A stretch of DNA of 64,000 bases from the NCBI RefSeq assembly GCF_031199965.1, contig NZ_CP133605.1, positions 2,140,501 through 2,204,500 on the forward strand. Direction: 5' to 3'. Source of the stretch: Paenibacillus sp. D2_2 (GTDB taxonomy: Bacteria; Bacillota; Bacilli; Paenibacillales; Paenibacillaceae). The notes beneath the pieces are model-generated. The model had not been told where the DNA came from. It saw nothing but the letters and a program-made list of their open reading frames with translations, and did not search any database. Positions 1 through 9,192 of this stretch are shown in pieces. Both the position numbers and the translations under genes were made by a program. The number at the start of each line of letters is the position of its first letter. Position 1 is the stretch's first letter.

Positions 1-2157
1 GTAAATCCACTGAAGGACGTATCCTTTGAACAGTTCATGGAGCAGGTCCGAGAACAGTTACAGCTGAAGCTGCCTGAATATGAAGAACGCGAAGCCCAGA
101 CCATGATGCTGGAACAAGTGATGCAGGTTTTTGATGAAGATAAGCATCTCTTGATTGAAGCTGGTACGGGTACCGGGAAGTCGCTTGGATATCTTCTTCC
201 TGCGATCTACCATAGCGTGAAGCAGGATGAAAAGGTTATGATCAGCACCCATACGATTAATTTGCAGGAGCAGCTAAGGGAACGGGATCTTCCGCTTTTG
301 ACGGAGGTAGTTCCATTTCCGTTTCAGGCCGCAATTTTCAAGGGAAGGCAACATTATTTGTGTTTGCGCAAATTTGAACATAAAATAAATAGAAGAGATT
401 TCACAACCCCAAAAGAAGAGGTGATGACGGCCGCACAAATGATCGTGTGGCTCGCTCAGACGGAAACCGGGGATGATGAAGAGCTTAATCTTGGAAATCG
501 CGGCGGTGATTTCTGGGAGACGGTGGCCAGTGAATCTGAGTCCTGCCTTGGGCGCTCTTGCCCTTGGTTCCGGAAATGCTTCTACCATCGTGCTAAGCAT
601 GAAGCGGGCGTAGCCGATGTTGTTATAACGAATCATTCTAAGCTATTCACCGATATACAGGCTGGACATCAGCTTCTGCCGAGCTATGATCGTTTGGTCA
701 TCGACGAGGCTCATCATCTTGAGGATGTTGCTGGCAAGCATCTCGGCTTGCAACTCAAATATTTTACAGTTGTTCATACGCTAACCCGATTGTTCAAGGA
801 TAGCAAGACAGGGCAGCTTCCCTCCTTGCACTCCATGCTTCAGCAAGCGGGAACGGAAGCAGCAATGAAATGGATAACAGTCATTGACGGGATGTATCCA
901 TCGCTGATCGAAGTGAAGGAGACTTGGGACAAGCTGAGCGAATTGTTATTCGCATTGATACCTGAGCGTTCTGATGCGGCTCCTGGAGATCCGGGACAGT
1001 TCGTAACTAGACTTCTGCCGGATAAGAAGCCCAAGGCCTGGGATGCGCTAACTACATTAGAGAACTCGATATATATTACCTTAGGGGACATCCTCCGCAA
1101 AGGGGAGCGGATGGTGGCCGAAATCCGCGAGGAACAGGATGATTATGGTTCAGAGAGCCTGATTACAGACATCAGTGGACTACTTAAAGATTTGGCCAAT
1201 GAACGTGAGACGCTTCGCTTCTTCATGAAGCTGGAAGATGAGAATACGGTATATTGGCTCGAGGCTAATGGGAACTACCGCAATCGTTCATTGCAAATCT
1301 TTGCGGTGCCGATTGATGTTAGTGCTCAATTAAAGGCATATTTCTTCGATAAGAAGAAAAGTGTAGTCATGACTTCGGCTACATTGACAGTTGATAAATC
1401 ATTCGAATATGTGATTGAGCAGCTTGGTTTGCAGGAAGCAGCTAATGAGGACAGATTGATGTCTGCGATGCTACCTTCTCCGTTTAATTACAGGGAGCAG
1501 GCGTTAGTACTCATACCGCGGGATTTTCCAAGCGTTAAGGGTAGTGTTGGCGATGATTATTTTGTACAGACCCTGGTACGGTCTTTGGCGGACTCAGCAA
1601 TTGCTACCAAGGGTAGGATGCTTGTTCTATTCACCTCCTATCGAATGCTGCGCCAAGTGTATGATCCGTTAAAAGAGCTTTTATCTGATGAAGGCATAAC
1701 TGTTATTGGACAGGGAATGGATAGCGGCAGCCGAACGAAGCTGACCCGCCGTTTTCAAGGTCAGCAAGCCTCGGTGCTGCTCGGGACTAGCAGTTTCTGG
1801 GAAGGAGTAGATATTCCTGGCGAAGCTTTAACGAGCCTTGCAATTGTTCGCCTTCCGTTCCAGCCGCCGAATCATCCGCTTGTCGAAGCCAAGAGCGAGC
1901 GGCTGCAGAGAGAAGAAGAACCCCTTCATGAAGTTGTCGGTGCCTCAGGCAGTAATTCGCTTCAAGCAAGGGTTCGGCGTTTAGTGCGTTCATCCGCGGA
2001 TCGTGGAATTGTCATTGTCTATGATACTCGCATTCTAGAATCTTATTATGGCAAGTACTTTCTTTATTCTTTGCCGGGACCGAAAATGGAACATATGACA
2101 CTTTCTCAGATGGTTCCACGGATCTCAGAATGGCTAAACGATGATGAAGAGTCGTAA
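1..2157 (+). CDS. dinG: DinG-family ATP-dependent helicase (3' part; start lies outside the window)
   Basis: The reading frame is open from base 1, so the 5' end is cut off by the window; DinG proteins of Bacillales carry an N-terminal exonuclease domain that would lie upstream. Numbering from the ATG at 37, the visible part shows a Walker A motif (EAGTGTGKS, about 41-49), a DEAH box (VIDEAHH, about 221-227) and four cysteines (about 109, 170, 175, 181) spaced as in the XPD/DinG iron-sulfur domain. Downstream are helicase motifs TSATL and GTSSFWEGVDIPG. The family unwinds DNA 5' to 3' and acts in repair and in resolving replication-transcription conflicts. It is followed 33 bases later by rex. 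The family call is secure; the specific role is inferred from the family. Confidence 0.93.
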   Translation, partial: VNPLKDVSFEQFMEQVREQLQLKLPEYEEREAQTMMLEQVMQVFDEDKHLLIEAGTGTGKSLGYLLPAIYHSVKQDEKVMISTHTINLQEQLRERDLPLLTEVVPFPFQAAIFKGRQHYLCLRKFEHKINRRDFTTPKEEVMTAAQMIVWLAQTETGDDEELNLGNRGGDFWETVASESESCLGRSCPWFRKCFYHRAKHEAGVADVVITNHSKLFTDIQAGHQLLPSYDRLVIDEAHHLEDVAGKHLGLQLKYFTVVHTLTRLFKDSKTGQLPSLHSMLQQAGTEAAMKWITVIDGMYPSLIEVKETWDKLSELLFALIPERSDAAPGDPGQFVTRLLPDKKPKAWDALTTLENSIYITLGDILRKGERMVAEIREEQDDYGSESLITDISGLLKDLANERETLRFFMKLEDENTVYWLEANGNYRNRSLQIFAVPIDVSAQLKAYFFDKKKSVVMTSATLTVDKSFEYVIEQLGLQEAANEDRLMSAMLPSPFNYREQALVLIPRDFPSVKGSVGDDYFVQTLVRSLADSAIATKGRMLVLFTSYRMLRQVYDPLKELLSDEGITVIGQGMDSGSRTKLTRRFQGQQASVLLGTSSFWEGVDIPGEALTSLAIVRLPFQPPNHPLVEAKSERLQREEEPLHEVVGASGSNSLQARVRRLVRSSADRGIVIVYDTRILESYYGKYFLYSLPGPKMEHMTLSQMVPRISEWLNDDEES

Positions 2158-2190
2158 TATCTTAAAATTGCACCTGTAGGGGGAAATAAT

Positions 2191-2841
2191 ATGAAATCAG
2201 AAAAAATTTCAGATGCGGTTGTACGCAGATTGCCTGTATACTTGCGTTTTCTTAACGAATTAAGCCATCGTGAGGTCTTAACGGTTTCTTCCCAGGAGCT
2301 CGGACAAAAGCTGGATTTAAATCCAGCTCAAATCCGTAAGGACCTCGCATATTTCGGTGATTTTGGCCGTAAGGGGATTGGGTATGACGTCTCATACTTG
2401 ATCGAGAAAATACGGCAAATTCTGAATTTGGACCAGCAGATTAATGTGGCACTTGTCGGTGCAGGTAATCTGGGACAAGCCTTGTCCAATTATAATACTT
2501 ATGTGAAGGATAATATGCGGATTATTGCAGTCTTTGACGCATCTCCAAATAAGATCGGTAAGAAGGTCAATGATATTACGATCCAACCGATCGAGGAATT
2601 GGAGCAGACGGTAAGAGACAAACATATTCAAATTGGAATTATTACAGTACCTGATGTGGAAGCGCAGCGCGTTGCCGATCAGCTTGTTGCTGCTGGAATC
2701 GGAGCGATTCTGAACTTTGCGCCTACGATTATCAAGGTTCCATCTGACGTGCGGATCCATGCGGCAGATTTCACAACAGATCTAATTAGTCTTGCTTATT
2801 ATTTGCAAAGTGGAAAGGAATTACCGAAAGATGAGTCGTAA
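2191..2841 (+). CDS. rex: Redox-sensing transcriptional repressor Rex
   Basis: The 216-residue protein matches Rex in length and layout: an N-terminal winged-helix DNA-binding domain (SSQELGQKLDLNPAQIRKDL, about 36-55) and a Rossmann NAD(H)-binding domain beginning at VALVGAGNLGQAL. Rex binds operators of fermentation and respiration genes and releases them when the NADH/NAD+ ratio rises. The start is supported by a GGGGG ribosome binding site about 8 bases upstream of the ATG. Its 3' end overlaps the mtaD start by 11 bases, so the two are probably co-transcribed. I did not find a convincing Rex operator in front of the fermentation genes hbd/ackA further downstream. Confidence 0.96.
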   Translation: MKSEKISDAVVRRLPVYLRFLNELSHREVLTVSSQELGQKLDLNPAQIRKDLAYFGDFGRKGIGYDVSYLIEKIRQILNLDQQINVALVGAGNLGQALSNYNTYVKDNMRIIAVFDASPNKIGKKVNDITIQPIEELEQTVRDKHIQIGIITVPDVEAQRVADQLVAAGIGAILNFAPTIIKVPSDVRIHAADFTTDLISLAYYLQSGKELPKDES

Positions 2842-4129
2842 ATGGTTGATTCAAAATGGTACGTTTGCAGTGCTGGATGAGAAGAATCCGATCGTCCATG
2901 GTTATATGTTGATCGAAGGAGATACAATCTCTTATATCGGCGAGGAGCGTCCAGAAGGCGTAGAAGGAGCAGAGACCTATGATGGTAAAGGCCAGCTCTT
3001 TATGCCGGGCCTCGTCAATTCACACGGACATACAGCGATGTCATTACTGCGTGGGTACGGTGATGATATGGTACTGCAGGAATGGCTTGAGCAGAAAATG
3101 TGGCCGATGGAGGCAAAGTTTACTCCAGAGGATGTATTTTGGGGTTCATCTTTGTCCGTCTTGGAGATGGTCAAGGGTGGTACTACAACCTTCCTAGACA
3201 TGTATGATCATATGGATCAAGTGGGCAAAGTTGTGGAGACCGCTGGAATCCGCGGCGTTCTGACACGCGGTGTTATTGGTCTCTGCCCGCCTGAAGTACA
3301 GGAACAGAAGCTGGCCGAAGCGATTCGCATTTCACGTGATTGGCACGGTAAGGCGGATGGACGGATAACAACAATGATGTCGCCGCATGCTCCGTACACA
3401 TGTCCGCCAGATTATATTGAGAAGTTTGTGCAAGCAGCGCATGATCTCGATTTGCCATTACACACACATATGTCTGAGACAAAAGCCGAGGTTCAGCAAA
3501 ATGTGGACCAATATGGCGTTCGTCCAGTTCAACATCTACTTAATCTGGGCTTCTTCTCTCGTCCTTCCCTTGTTGCTCATGCGGTACATCTGACTGATGA
3601 AGAGATTGAGATTCTTGCTGCTCATAAGGTAGCTATCTCTCATAACCCAGGAAGCAACCTTAAGCTTGCCAGCGGGGTAGCACGAGTACCGGAGTTGCTG
3701 AAAGCTGGAGTAACGGTGTCGCTTGGTACCGATGGTCCTGCAAGCAATAACAATCTCGACATGTTTGAAGAGATCAGGCTAGCCGCACTTATTCATAAAG
3801 GGGTATCCGGTGATCCGACAGCTGTTCCTGCGCTTGAAGCACTTCGTATGGGGACGGAGTATGGGGCGAAATCGCTCTACTTGGAGAATACAGGTAAATT
3901 GGCTGCAGGTATGAAGGCTGATATGATCGCCGTAAATACGGATCAAGCTCACTTCCTGCCGCGGACGGATTATATCTCTCATATCGTCTATTCAGCAGGT
4001 CCAAAGGACGTAGAGCATGTATGGGTCGACGGTAAGCAGATTGTCCGCCATGGTGAATGTCTAACGTTGGACGAAGAGCGCATTCGCTATGAGGCGCAAG
4101 CGTCCTTTGAGGGCCTTCTCGGCCGTTAA
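2831..4129 (+). CDS. mtaD: 5'-methylthioadenosine / S-adenosylhomocysteine deaminase
   Basis: An amidohydrolase-superfamily protein of 432 residues. Metal-binding signatures are visible in order: VNSHGHTAM (HxH), HAPYTCPP, LHTHMSET and GTDGPASNNNLD. This set and the N-terminal beta domain fit the MtaD family, which deaminates methylthioadenosine or S-adenosylhomocysteine to the inosine analogue, using a Zn or Fe centre. The frame extends upstream to a TTG at 2792, but the ATG at 2831 has a GGAAAGGAA binding site 10 bases before it and fits the family N terminus (RKWLIQNGTF). It overlaps rex. Two other genes related to methylthio-compound salvage (mtnB, mtnU) occur elsewhere in the window but not in this operon. 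Confidence 0.88.
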   Translation: MSRKWLIQNGTFAVLDEKNPIVHGYMLIEGDTISYIGEERPEGVEGAETYDGKGQLFMPGLVNSHGHTAMSLLRGYGDDMVLQEWLEQKMWPMEAKFTPEDVFWGSSLSVLEMVKGGTTTFLDMYDHMDQVGKVVETAGIRGVLTRGVIGLCPPEVQEQKLAEAIRISRDWHGKADGRITTMMSPHAPYTCPPDYIEKFVQAAHDLDLPLHTHMSETKAEVQQNVDQYGVRPVQHLLNLGFFSRPSLVAHAVHLTDEEIEILAAHKVAISHNPGSNLKLASGVARVPELLKAGVTVSLGTDGPASNNNLDMFEEIRLAALIHKGVSGDPTAVPALEALRMGTEYGAKSLYLENTGKLAAGMKADMIAVNTDQAHFLPRTDYISHIVYSAGPKDVEHVWVDGKQIVRHGECLTLDEERIRYEAQASFEGLLGR

Positions 4130-4168
4130 GGTGAGAATTAGAACTCTAATTGGGAAGGAAAGAGAAGG

Positions 4169-4654
4169 TTGAAGAATAGAACCAAATGGATTCTGCTCTC
4201 CATTGTGATCCTGCTGATCGTCTTCTTTGGCCTTTACCGCTTCTATTTGTATATACAAGAGGATATTTGGCAGGGAGAGAATGCTGCAGTAACGCTGGCT
4301 AGACAAGAGACCGGACTTGTTGAATCGGAAAAGGTATGGAAGTCGGTCTGGGATGATGTGTGCTGGGTCGTTCTAGGTAAAAATGCGGACGGTGTAGAGA
4401 TCATGGTCTGGATGGCGGAAGGGAAAGCCGCAGTGGAGAAACCGCTGTCTGAAGGGGTCTCCGAGCAGCAAATTCGTAAAATTATACAAGATCAGTTACC
4501 TGGAATCAATATTGTTAGATTGACGCCGGGTATTTATAACAATCAATATGTTTGGCAATTGTTCTATAAAGATAAATCTCATCATTATTACCGTTTCTTC
4601 AGCTTTAGCAATGGTGAGCCATTATCGGAAGTGTTCACATTGCCGAATCGTTAG
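4169..4654 (+). CDS. TseB/YpmB-like membrane-anchored cell-wall protein (DUF5590)
   Basis: A 161-residue protein with one N-terminal membrane segment (about residues 8-26, WILLSIVILLIVFFGLYRFY) and an extracytoplasmic domain of two small repeats. Size, topology and place between dinG and asnS match YpmB (TseB) of Bacillus subtilis, a cell-wall elongation factor that interacts with a penicillin-binding protein. The start is TTG at 4169, 3-10 bases after an AAGGAAAGAGAAGG stretch. In B. subtilis aspB lies between this gene and asnS; here that place is taken by other genes. The family call comes mainly from topology and gene order, so it is less certain than the neighbours. Confidence 0.72.
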   Translation: MKNRTKWILLSIVILLIVFFGLYRFYLYIQEDIWQGENAAVTLARQETGLVESEKVWKSVWDDVCWVVLGKNADGVEIMVWMAEGKAAVEKPLSEGVSEQQIRKIIQDQLPGINIVRLTPGIYNNQYVWQLFYKDKSHHYYRFFSFSNGEPLSEVFTLPNR

Positions 4655-4668
4655 AGATTGATTCAGAT

Positions 4669-4758
4669 AACAAGCTTTGTTCATGAGATGAGCGCTTAAT
4701 CGCAGCATTAATATGCGAATAAGCGCGATGATTCTCATTCGAACAAGGCTTGTTTTTT
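4669..4758 (+). terminator. Long two-tier hairpin terminator after the tseB-like gene
   Basis: An outer stem AACAAGCTTTGTTC (4669-4682) pairs with GAACAAGGCTTGTT (4741-4754), and an inner stem GCGCTTAATCGCA pairs with TGCGAATAAGCGC, each with one mismatch. It ends in six T residues (4753-4758). At about 90 nt the hairpin is far longer than an ordinary intrinsic terminator. Confidence 0.8.
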
Positions 4759-4831
4759 GCATAAAGATGAGTATATCCAAGGATGGAAACTTTTAAATGT
4801 CTAAAAATTAAAATAGTGTTCACACTTCGGT

Positions 4832-4860
4832 TTCTTCTTTTGTATAAGATATGATATACT
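4832..4860 (+). promoter_or_regulatory. Possible promoter for the membrane protein/FtsH-like pair
   Basis: An extended -10 element, TGA followed by TATACT (4855-4860), lies 17 bases after a weak TTCTTC (4832-4837). It sits between the long hairpin terminator and the gene at 4928. A second candidate, TTGATA (4874-4879) with TTAATA (4897-4902), is about equally plausible. Confidence 0.35.
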
Positions 4861-4927
4861 TAATCCAGTTGTTTTGATAGATAAAAGTATATACTATTAA
4901 TATATCAATATTAAAGGGGGACATCTC

Positions 4928-5461
4928 GTGAAACTGCGAATTGGAACGATCGCTGCTAGTGTTGCGGTTTCTGCACTGCTACTGTTTGGCGGCTGGTATG
5001 CTTATCAACATTGGGTGGTAGAGAGCCCGTTCGAGAAGACAGTGAAGCAATTTGACGGTGTAAATAGCGTCGAATCTGATATAAACAAAAAGCAAGTCGA
5101 TTTGAAGCTAGATCTGAAACCCGGTACTAACCTTGGTGAACTGGTTAAGTATATTAAAGAGGATGGCAAGAAGTGGGTTGGTCAGCGGGAGTTGTCGTTT
5201 GAGATCAAGGATCAATCAAATAGTGATTTGAACAGAGCATGGAACAAGGTCCTGTTCCCGATTGCCCAGGCGATGGAGAATAAGCAGTATACGAATATTA
5301 CTACTGCGCTTGATCAACTGCAGCAACAAAATGAATCTATTACTGCCAAGGCTGAAATGGATGAGAAGAATGTGTATATTACTCTAACAGATGGTAAAGC
5401 CAGTAAATTTATAATTCTACCTCGCGTTCCAGAACGAATGGGGGCATGGCCTAATGCGTAA
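4928..5461 (+). CDS. Unknown single-pass membrane protein upstream of an FtsH-like protease
   Basis: I do not recognise this 177-residue protein. It has one N-terminal hydrophobic segment (about residues 7-26), then a lysine- and glutamine-rich soluble domain with regular beta/alpha alternation and no cysteine, which suggests a small domain outside the membrane. The start is GTG at 4928, with AAAGGGGG 8 bases upstream. Its stop overlaps the start of the FtsH-like gene by 8 bases (ATGCGTAA), which implies translational coupling. It could be a substrate, adaptor or regulator of the protease, comparable in position only to FtsH-associated membrane proteins. That role is an inference from linkage alone. 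Confidence 0.7.
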   Translation: MKLRIGTIAASVAVSALLLFGGWYAYQHWVVESPFEKTVKQFDGVNSVESDINKKQVDLKLDLKPGTNLGELVKYIKEDGKKWVGQRELSFEIKDQSNSDLNRAWNKVLFPIAQAMENKQYTNITTALDQLQQQNESITAKAEMDEKNVYITLTDGKASKFIILPRVPERMGAWPNA

Positions 5462-7063
5462 GAGAATAGCAGAGATTTCTATTGGTGTAGTGCCTGTACT
5501 GCTCATTTTTCTAGCTTATATCGGTGTAAATATATTGCCGGTGGTATTCATAAGTCTCCTAATAGGCGGATTATTCATGCTTGCCAAGATGCGTGGTGGC
5601 ATTGCAATAGGTGCAACACAGGACCGCAAACGAAGAAAGAACGGGCCAGCGAAGCTGACGTTCGCGGAGATCGGAGGTCAGGAGAGTGCCAAGCAAGAGC
5701 TCATCGAGGCGCTGGATTTCATGGTCCGTTATGAGGAAATTACGAAATTTGGCATCCGACCGATCAAAGGTATCCTACTGACAGGGCCGCCGGGAACCGG
5801 GAAGACGCTATTGGCCAAAGCCGCTGCCCAATATACGAATTCTGTATTCGTGGCCGCTTCAGGCAGCGAATTTGTAGAAATGTACGTTGGTGTCGGTGCG
5901 AGCCGCATCCGCGATTTATTCAAGGAAGCAAGAACCCGAGCTGCGAAGGAGAATAAAGAAAGTGCCGTTATCTTCATCGATGAGATCGATGTGATTGGCG
6001 GCAAGCGTGAGGGTGGACAACAGCGTGAATATGATCAGACGCTAAATCAGTTGTTGACGGAGATGGATGGGATCTATACTTCGGATACGCCTCGTATTTT
6101 GTTAGTCGCGGCGACCAACCGTAAGGAGATGCTCGACAATGCCCTGGTGCGTCCGGGCCGATTTGATCGTCATATTCAAGTTGATCTTCCCGACAAAGAG
6201 GTCGGATTCATATTCTGCAGCTCCATGCTCAAAATAAACCAATAGCTGAGCATGTGGATCTGGAGAAGGTGGCCGAGGAGACATTTGGATTCTCCGGTGC
6301 ACAGCTGGAGAGCGTGATGAACGAAGCAGCAATCTATGCGATGCGTGATTCTGAAGAATTGATCACACAGCTTCATCTGTCCTTGGCGATCGATAAGGTC
6401 ATGCTCGGAGAGAAGACAGACCGCGAATCGACGGTGGATGAGAAGCGGCGGGTTGCTGTGCATGAGCTTGGTCATGCTGTTGCTGCCGAGATTGTCTCGC
6501 CAGGTAGCGTGAACCAGGTCGTCTTAAGTCCGCGTGGACGGGCGCTTGGCTATGTTCGTCACAACCCGCAGGATGAGAAATATTTATATACCAAGGAGTA
6601 TCTTGAAGGACAGATTATCGTCGCACTAGCAGGAGCGGCGGCGGAGGAAATTTACTATGGAGGACGAAGCACCGGATCAAGCAATGACTTCGAGCAAGCC
6701 TTGAACATCGTTCAGACGATGATGACATCTGGTCTTACTTCTTTAGGAATTATGAATATGGATATGATGACGAAGGAAGTGTTGATGAGAGAGAATTCCA
6801 GAATACTGGATGAGCTTGCTGCCAAGTCGAAGCAAATCTTAATCGATCATTCGGCGATATTCGACCAATCACTGGATATCCTTTTAAAGGAAGAAAGACT
6901 ATCCGGCGAACAATTCCAATGTCAATTTAGTGAAATCAGTCTTTTACCTGGCATAAAACATGATGCCGGTTATTTTTTTTTACTTTTTCTTCGTGCTAAG
7001 ATATTATTATATGTTGGGTATAAAAAGATGTATTATTCGACATTTGGGTACAATATTACGTAA
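5454..7063 (+). CDS. FtsH-like ATP-dependent zinc metalloprotease (frame broken near 6200)
   Basis: Two short N-terminal membrane segments are followed by an AAA+ ATPase domain with Walker A (GPPGTGKT), Walker B (VIFIDEIDVIGG) and second region of homology (ATNRKEMLDNALVRPGRFDR), and then a peptidase domain with the HELGH zinc motif. This is the FtsH arrangement, which degrades membrane and soluble proteins, but it is a short paralogue and not the usual ftsH near tilS/hprT. The frame shifts at GAGGTCGG (6198-6205): restoring one G gives DKEGRIHILQLHAQNK, which continues into 6254-7063. The open frame then runs through a terminator at 6946-6981, so a second missing base near 6915 and a true stop at about 6930 are likely (about 490 residues). 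Coupled to the unknown membrane protein upstream. Confidence 0.85.
6946..6981 (+). terminator. Intrinsic terminator after the FtsH-like gene
   Basis: ACC-GGCAT (6946-6954, with one bulged T) pairs with ATGCCGGT (6963-6970), followed by nine T residues (6973-6981). Its position inside the apparent end of the upstream frame argues that the protease really stops before it. Confidence 0.75.
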
Positions 7064-7091
7064 GAAGATGAAAGGATGGAGCGAGAGAACC

Positions 7092-7964
7092 ATGAATTTC
7101 AAAAAGATAGGTGTCATTGGTGGCGGCACGATGGGGCAAGGTATTGCCGAGATGCTCGCAGCTAAAGGACTTGATGTACTGCTTGTTGAAGAAACGACTG
7201 ACAAACTGAACCATGCATATAGCATGATTGAGACGAGCCTTGATAAGCAACTCGAGAAATGGGCGATTACAAAGGCCGAGAAGAAGTTGATCTTATCCAA
7301 AATTCATAAAGTGACTCATTTTGCCGAACTCGGTACCTGTGATATGGTCATCGAGACCATTTCGGAGGATTTGGATGCCAAGAAACAGGTATTCAAGCAA
7401 TTGGATCAAGTATGCCCAAGCAACATTATTCTGGCTAGCAATACTTCCACGCTCAGCTTGACTGAAATTGCCGGCTCTACCAAATATCCGGAGCGCGTTA
7501 TTGGTATGCACTTTATTTATCCAGTAGCTAAAATTAACCTTGTTGAAATCATTCGTGGATTGAGAACTTCGGACTCAACCTTCGAGGAAACGAAAGGCTT
7601 CGTGGAAGAAGTTGTAGATAAGCACGGGATTATGGTCTATGAATCCCCAGGCTTTGTGACTTCTCGTATCATTTGCTTGATGATTAATGAGGCGCTGCAT
7701 GTACTTGGCGAAGGCGTTGCTACTGCTGAGGATATCGATGATGCAATGCGCATCGGTTATCAATTCCAATATGGACCGCTGGAAATGGCTGACCGCTTCG
7801 GTCTTGATTCGGTACTTGCCGCTCTGGAACGCATGTTCCGTGAATTCGGCGAATTGAAATATCGCCCTTCCTTCGTGTTGAAGAAAATGGTTCGCGCCGG
7901 ATCACTTGGTGTGAAGACTGGTGAAGGATTTTTCAAATACGATAAGGATGGTGACCGGGTGTGA
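7092..7964 (+). CDS. 3-hydroxybutyryl-CoA dehydrogenase family protein
   Basis: A 290-residue protein with the NAD-binding signature IGVIGGGTMGQGIAE at the N terminus and the catalytic region SNTSTLSLTEIA...RVIGMHFIYPV, typical of short 3-hydroxyacyl-CoA dehydrogenases (Hbd/PaaH type). A second helical domain holds GFVTSRIICLMINEA. The family oxidises (S)-3-hydroxybutyryl-CoA to acetoacetyl-CoA or runs in reverse in butanoate metabolism. The ATG at 7092 has GGAG 11 bases before it; an ATG at 7068 in the same frame is an alternative. Its stop overlaps the acetate kinase start by 4 bases, so the two form an operon linking acyl-CoA metabolism with acetate formation. The exact substrate cannot be read from sequence. 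Confidence 0.85.
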   Translation: MNFKKIGVIGGGTMGQGIAEMLAAKGLDVLLVEETTDKLNHAYSMIETSLDKQLEKWAITKAEKKLILSKIHKVTHFAELGTCDMVIETISEDLDAKKQVFKQLDQVCPSNIILASNTSTLSLTEIAGSTKYPERVIGMHFIYPVAKINLVEIIRGLRTSDSTFEETKGFVEEVVDKHGIMVYESPGFVTSRIICLMINEALHVLGEGVATAEDIDDAMRIGYQFQYGPLEMADRFGLDSVLAALERMFREFGELKYRPSFVLKKMVRAGSLGVKTGEGFFKYDKDGDRV

Positions 7965-9166
7965 AATTGCTCGTAATTAATGCAGGAAGCTCATCATTGA
8001 AATATCAATTATATGATATGACCGATGAATCAGTATTAGCTAAAGGCCTGGTTGAACGGATTGGTATGGATTCTTCGATCCTAAATCATAAGCCAACTGG
8101 CAAAGAGGAAGTTACTGAAGTAAGTGAAATTCTCGAGCATACGACGGCTATCCGCAAGGTGCTTGATAAATTGACTGATAAAGAGCATGGCGTACTGAAC
8201 TCTGTTGAAGAGATTCAAGCGGTTGGACATCGCGTTGTTCATGGCGGGGAAGCGTTTAAAGGTTCTGCGCTCGTTACAAGCGAGGTTAAATCGGAAATTC
8301 GTCGTCTGTTCGACCTGGCTCCGCTCCACAATCCGCCAGCTATTCTGGGGATCAATGCAGCGGAGAAAAATATGCCTGGCGTACCTCAGGTTGTTGCTTT
8401 TGATACTGCCTTCCATCAGACAATGGACGAGAAGGTATATTTGTACCCGATCCCGAAAGTATTATATAAGAAGCACCGGGTTCGTCGTTATGGCGCCCAC
8501 GGTACATCTCATGACTATGTGAGCAAGGTAGCGGCAGAGTATTTGAACCGTCCGCTCGAAGATCTGAAGATCATCACTTGCCATATCGGCAACGGCGCTA
8601 GCTTAACAGCTGTCAAAGACGGTAAGTCTATGGACACTTCTATGGGCTTGACTCCACTTGAAGGCCTCATGATGGGAACTCGCAGTGGCGATCTCGATCC
8701 AGCTGTTGTTACGTTTGTTATGAACAAAGAAGAGCTCTCGATTAGCGAAGTTAACTCGATGCTGAACAAGCATAGTGGTCTGCTTGCGATTTCGGGAAAT
8801 AGTAGCGATATGCGCGATGTTACAGATGGAATGGCTGAGGGTGAGCCAAATGCAACATTGGCGTTTGAAATGTATGAATACCGTCTGCGCAAGTATATCG
8901 GGTCTTATGCAGCTGCGATGAACGGCGTTGATGTAATTGTATTTACAGCAGGTGTAGGGGAGAACTCTGTCATTGTAAGAGAGAAGGTTTGTGAGAACCT
9001 GACTTACCTTGGTGTTGAGATTGATCCAGAATTGAACAAGGTACGTTCCGGTGATCCTCGCCGTATTTCTACACCGAATTCCAAGGTAGAAGTATTGGTT
9101 ATCCCAACCAATGAGGAATTGATGATTGCGCGCGATACGTACCGTATCGTTCAAGAGAATAACTAG
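7961..9166 (+). CDS. ackA: Acetate kinase
   Basis: A 401-residue protein that matches acetate kinase along its length: [12 protein letters not shown] at the N terminus, [38 protein letters not shown] and FTAGVGENS. The enzyme interconverts acetyl phosphate plus ADP and acetate plus ATP, the last step of overflow metabolism. The start is GTG at 7961, which overlaps the stop of the dehydrogenase gene (GTGA). The frame is intact. asnS follows after a 26-base gap with its own GGAGAG ribosome binding site, so transcription may continue into it. Confidence 0.96.
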   Translation: MKLLVINAGSSSLKYQLYDMTDESVLAKGLVERIGMDSSILNHKPTGKEEVTEVSEILEHTTAIRKVLDKLTDKEHGVLNSVEEIQAVGHRVVHGGEAFKGSALVTSEVKSEIRRLFDLAPLHNPPAILGINAAEKNMPGVPQVVAFDTAFHQTMDEKVYLYPIPKVLYKKHRVRRYGAHGTSHDYVSKVAAEYLNRPLEDLKIITCHIGNGASLTAVKDGKSMDTSMGLTPLEGLMMGTRSGDLDPAVVTFVMNKEELSISEVNSMLNKHSGLLAISGNSSDMRDVTDGMAEGEPNATLAFEMYEYRLRKYIGSYAAAMNGVDVIVFTAGVGENSVIVREKVCENLTYLGVEIDPELNKVRSGDPRRISTPNSKVEVLVIPTNEELMIARDTYRIVQENN

Positions 9167-9192
9167 TAGTAATTAAGAGGAGAGATAAGGAC

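Noticed and set aside
6985-7091. Rex operator before the hydroxyacyl-CoA dehydrogenase/ackA operon
   Set aside because: Expected because Rex often controls fermentation genes, but no TTGTGAA-TTCACAA-like palindrome is present.
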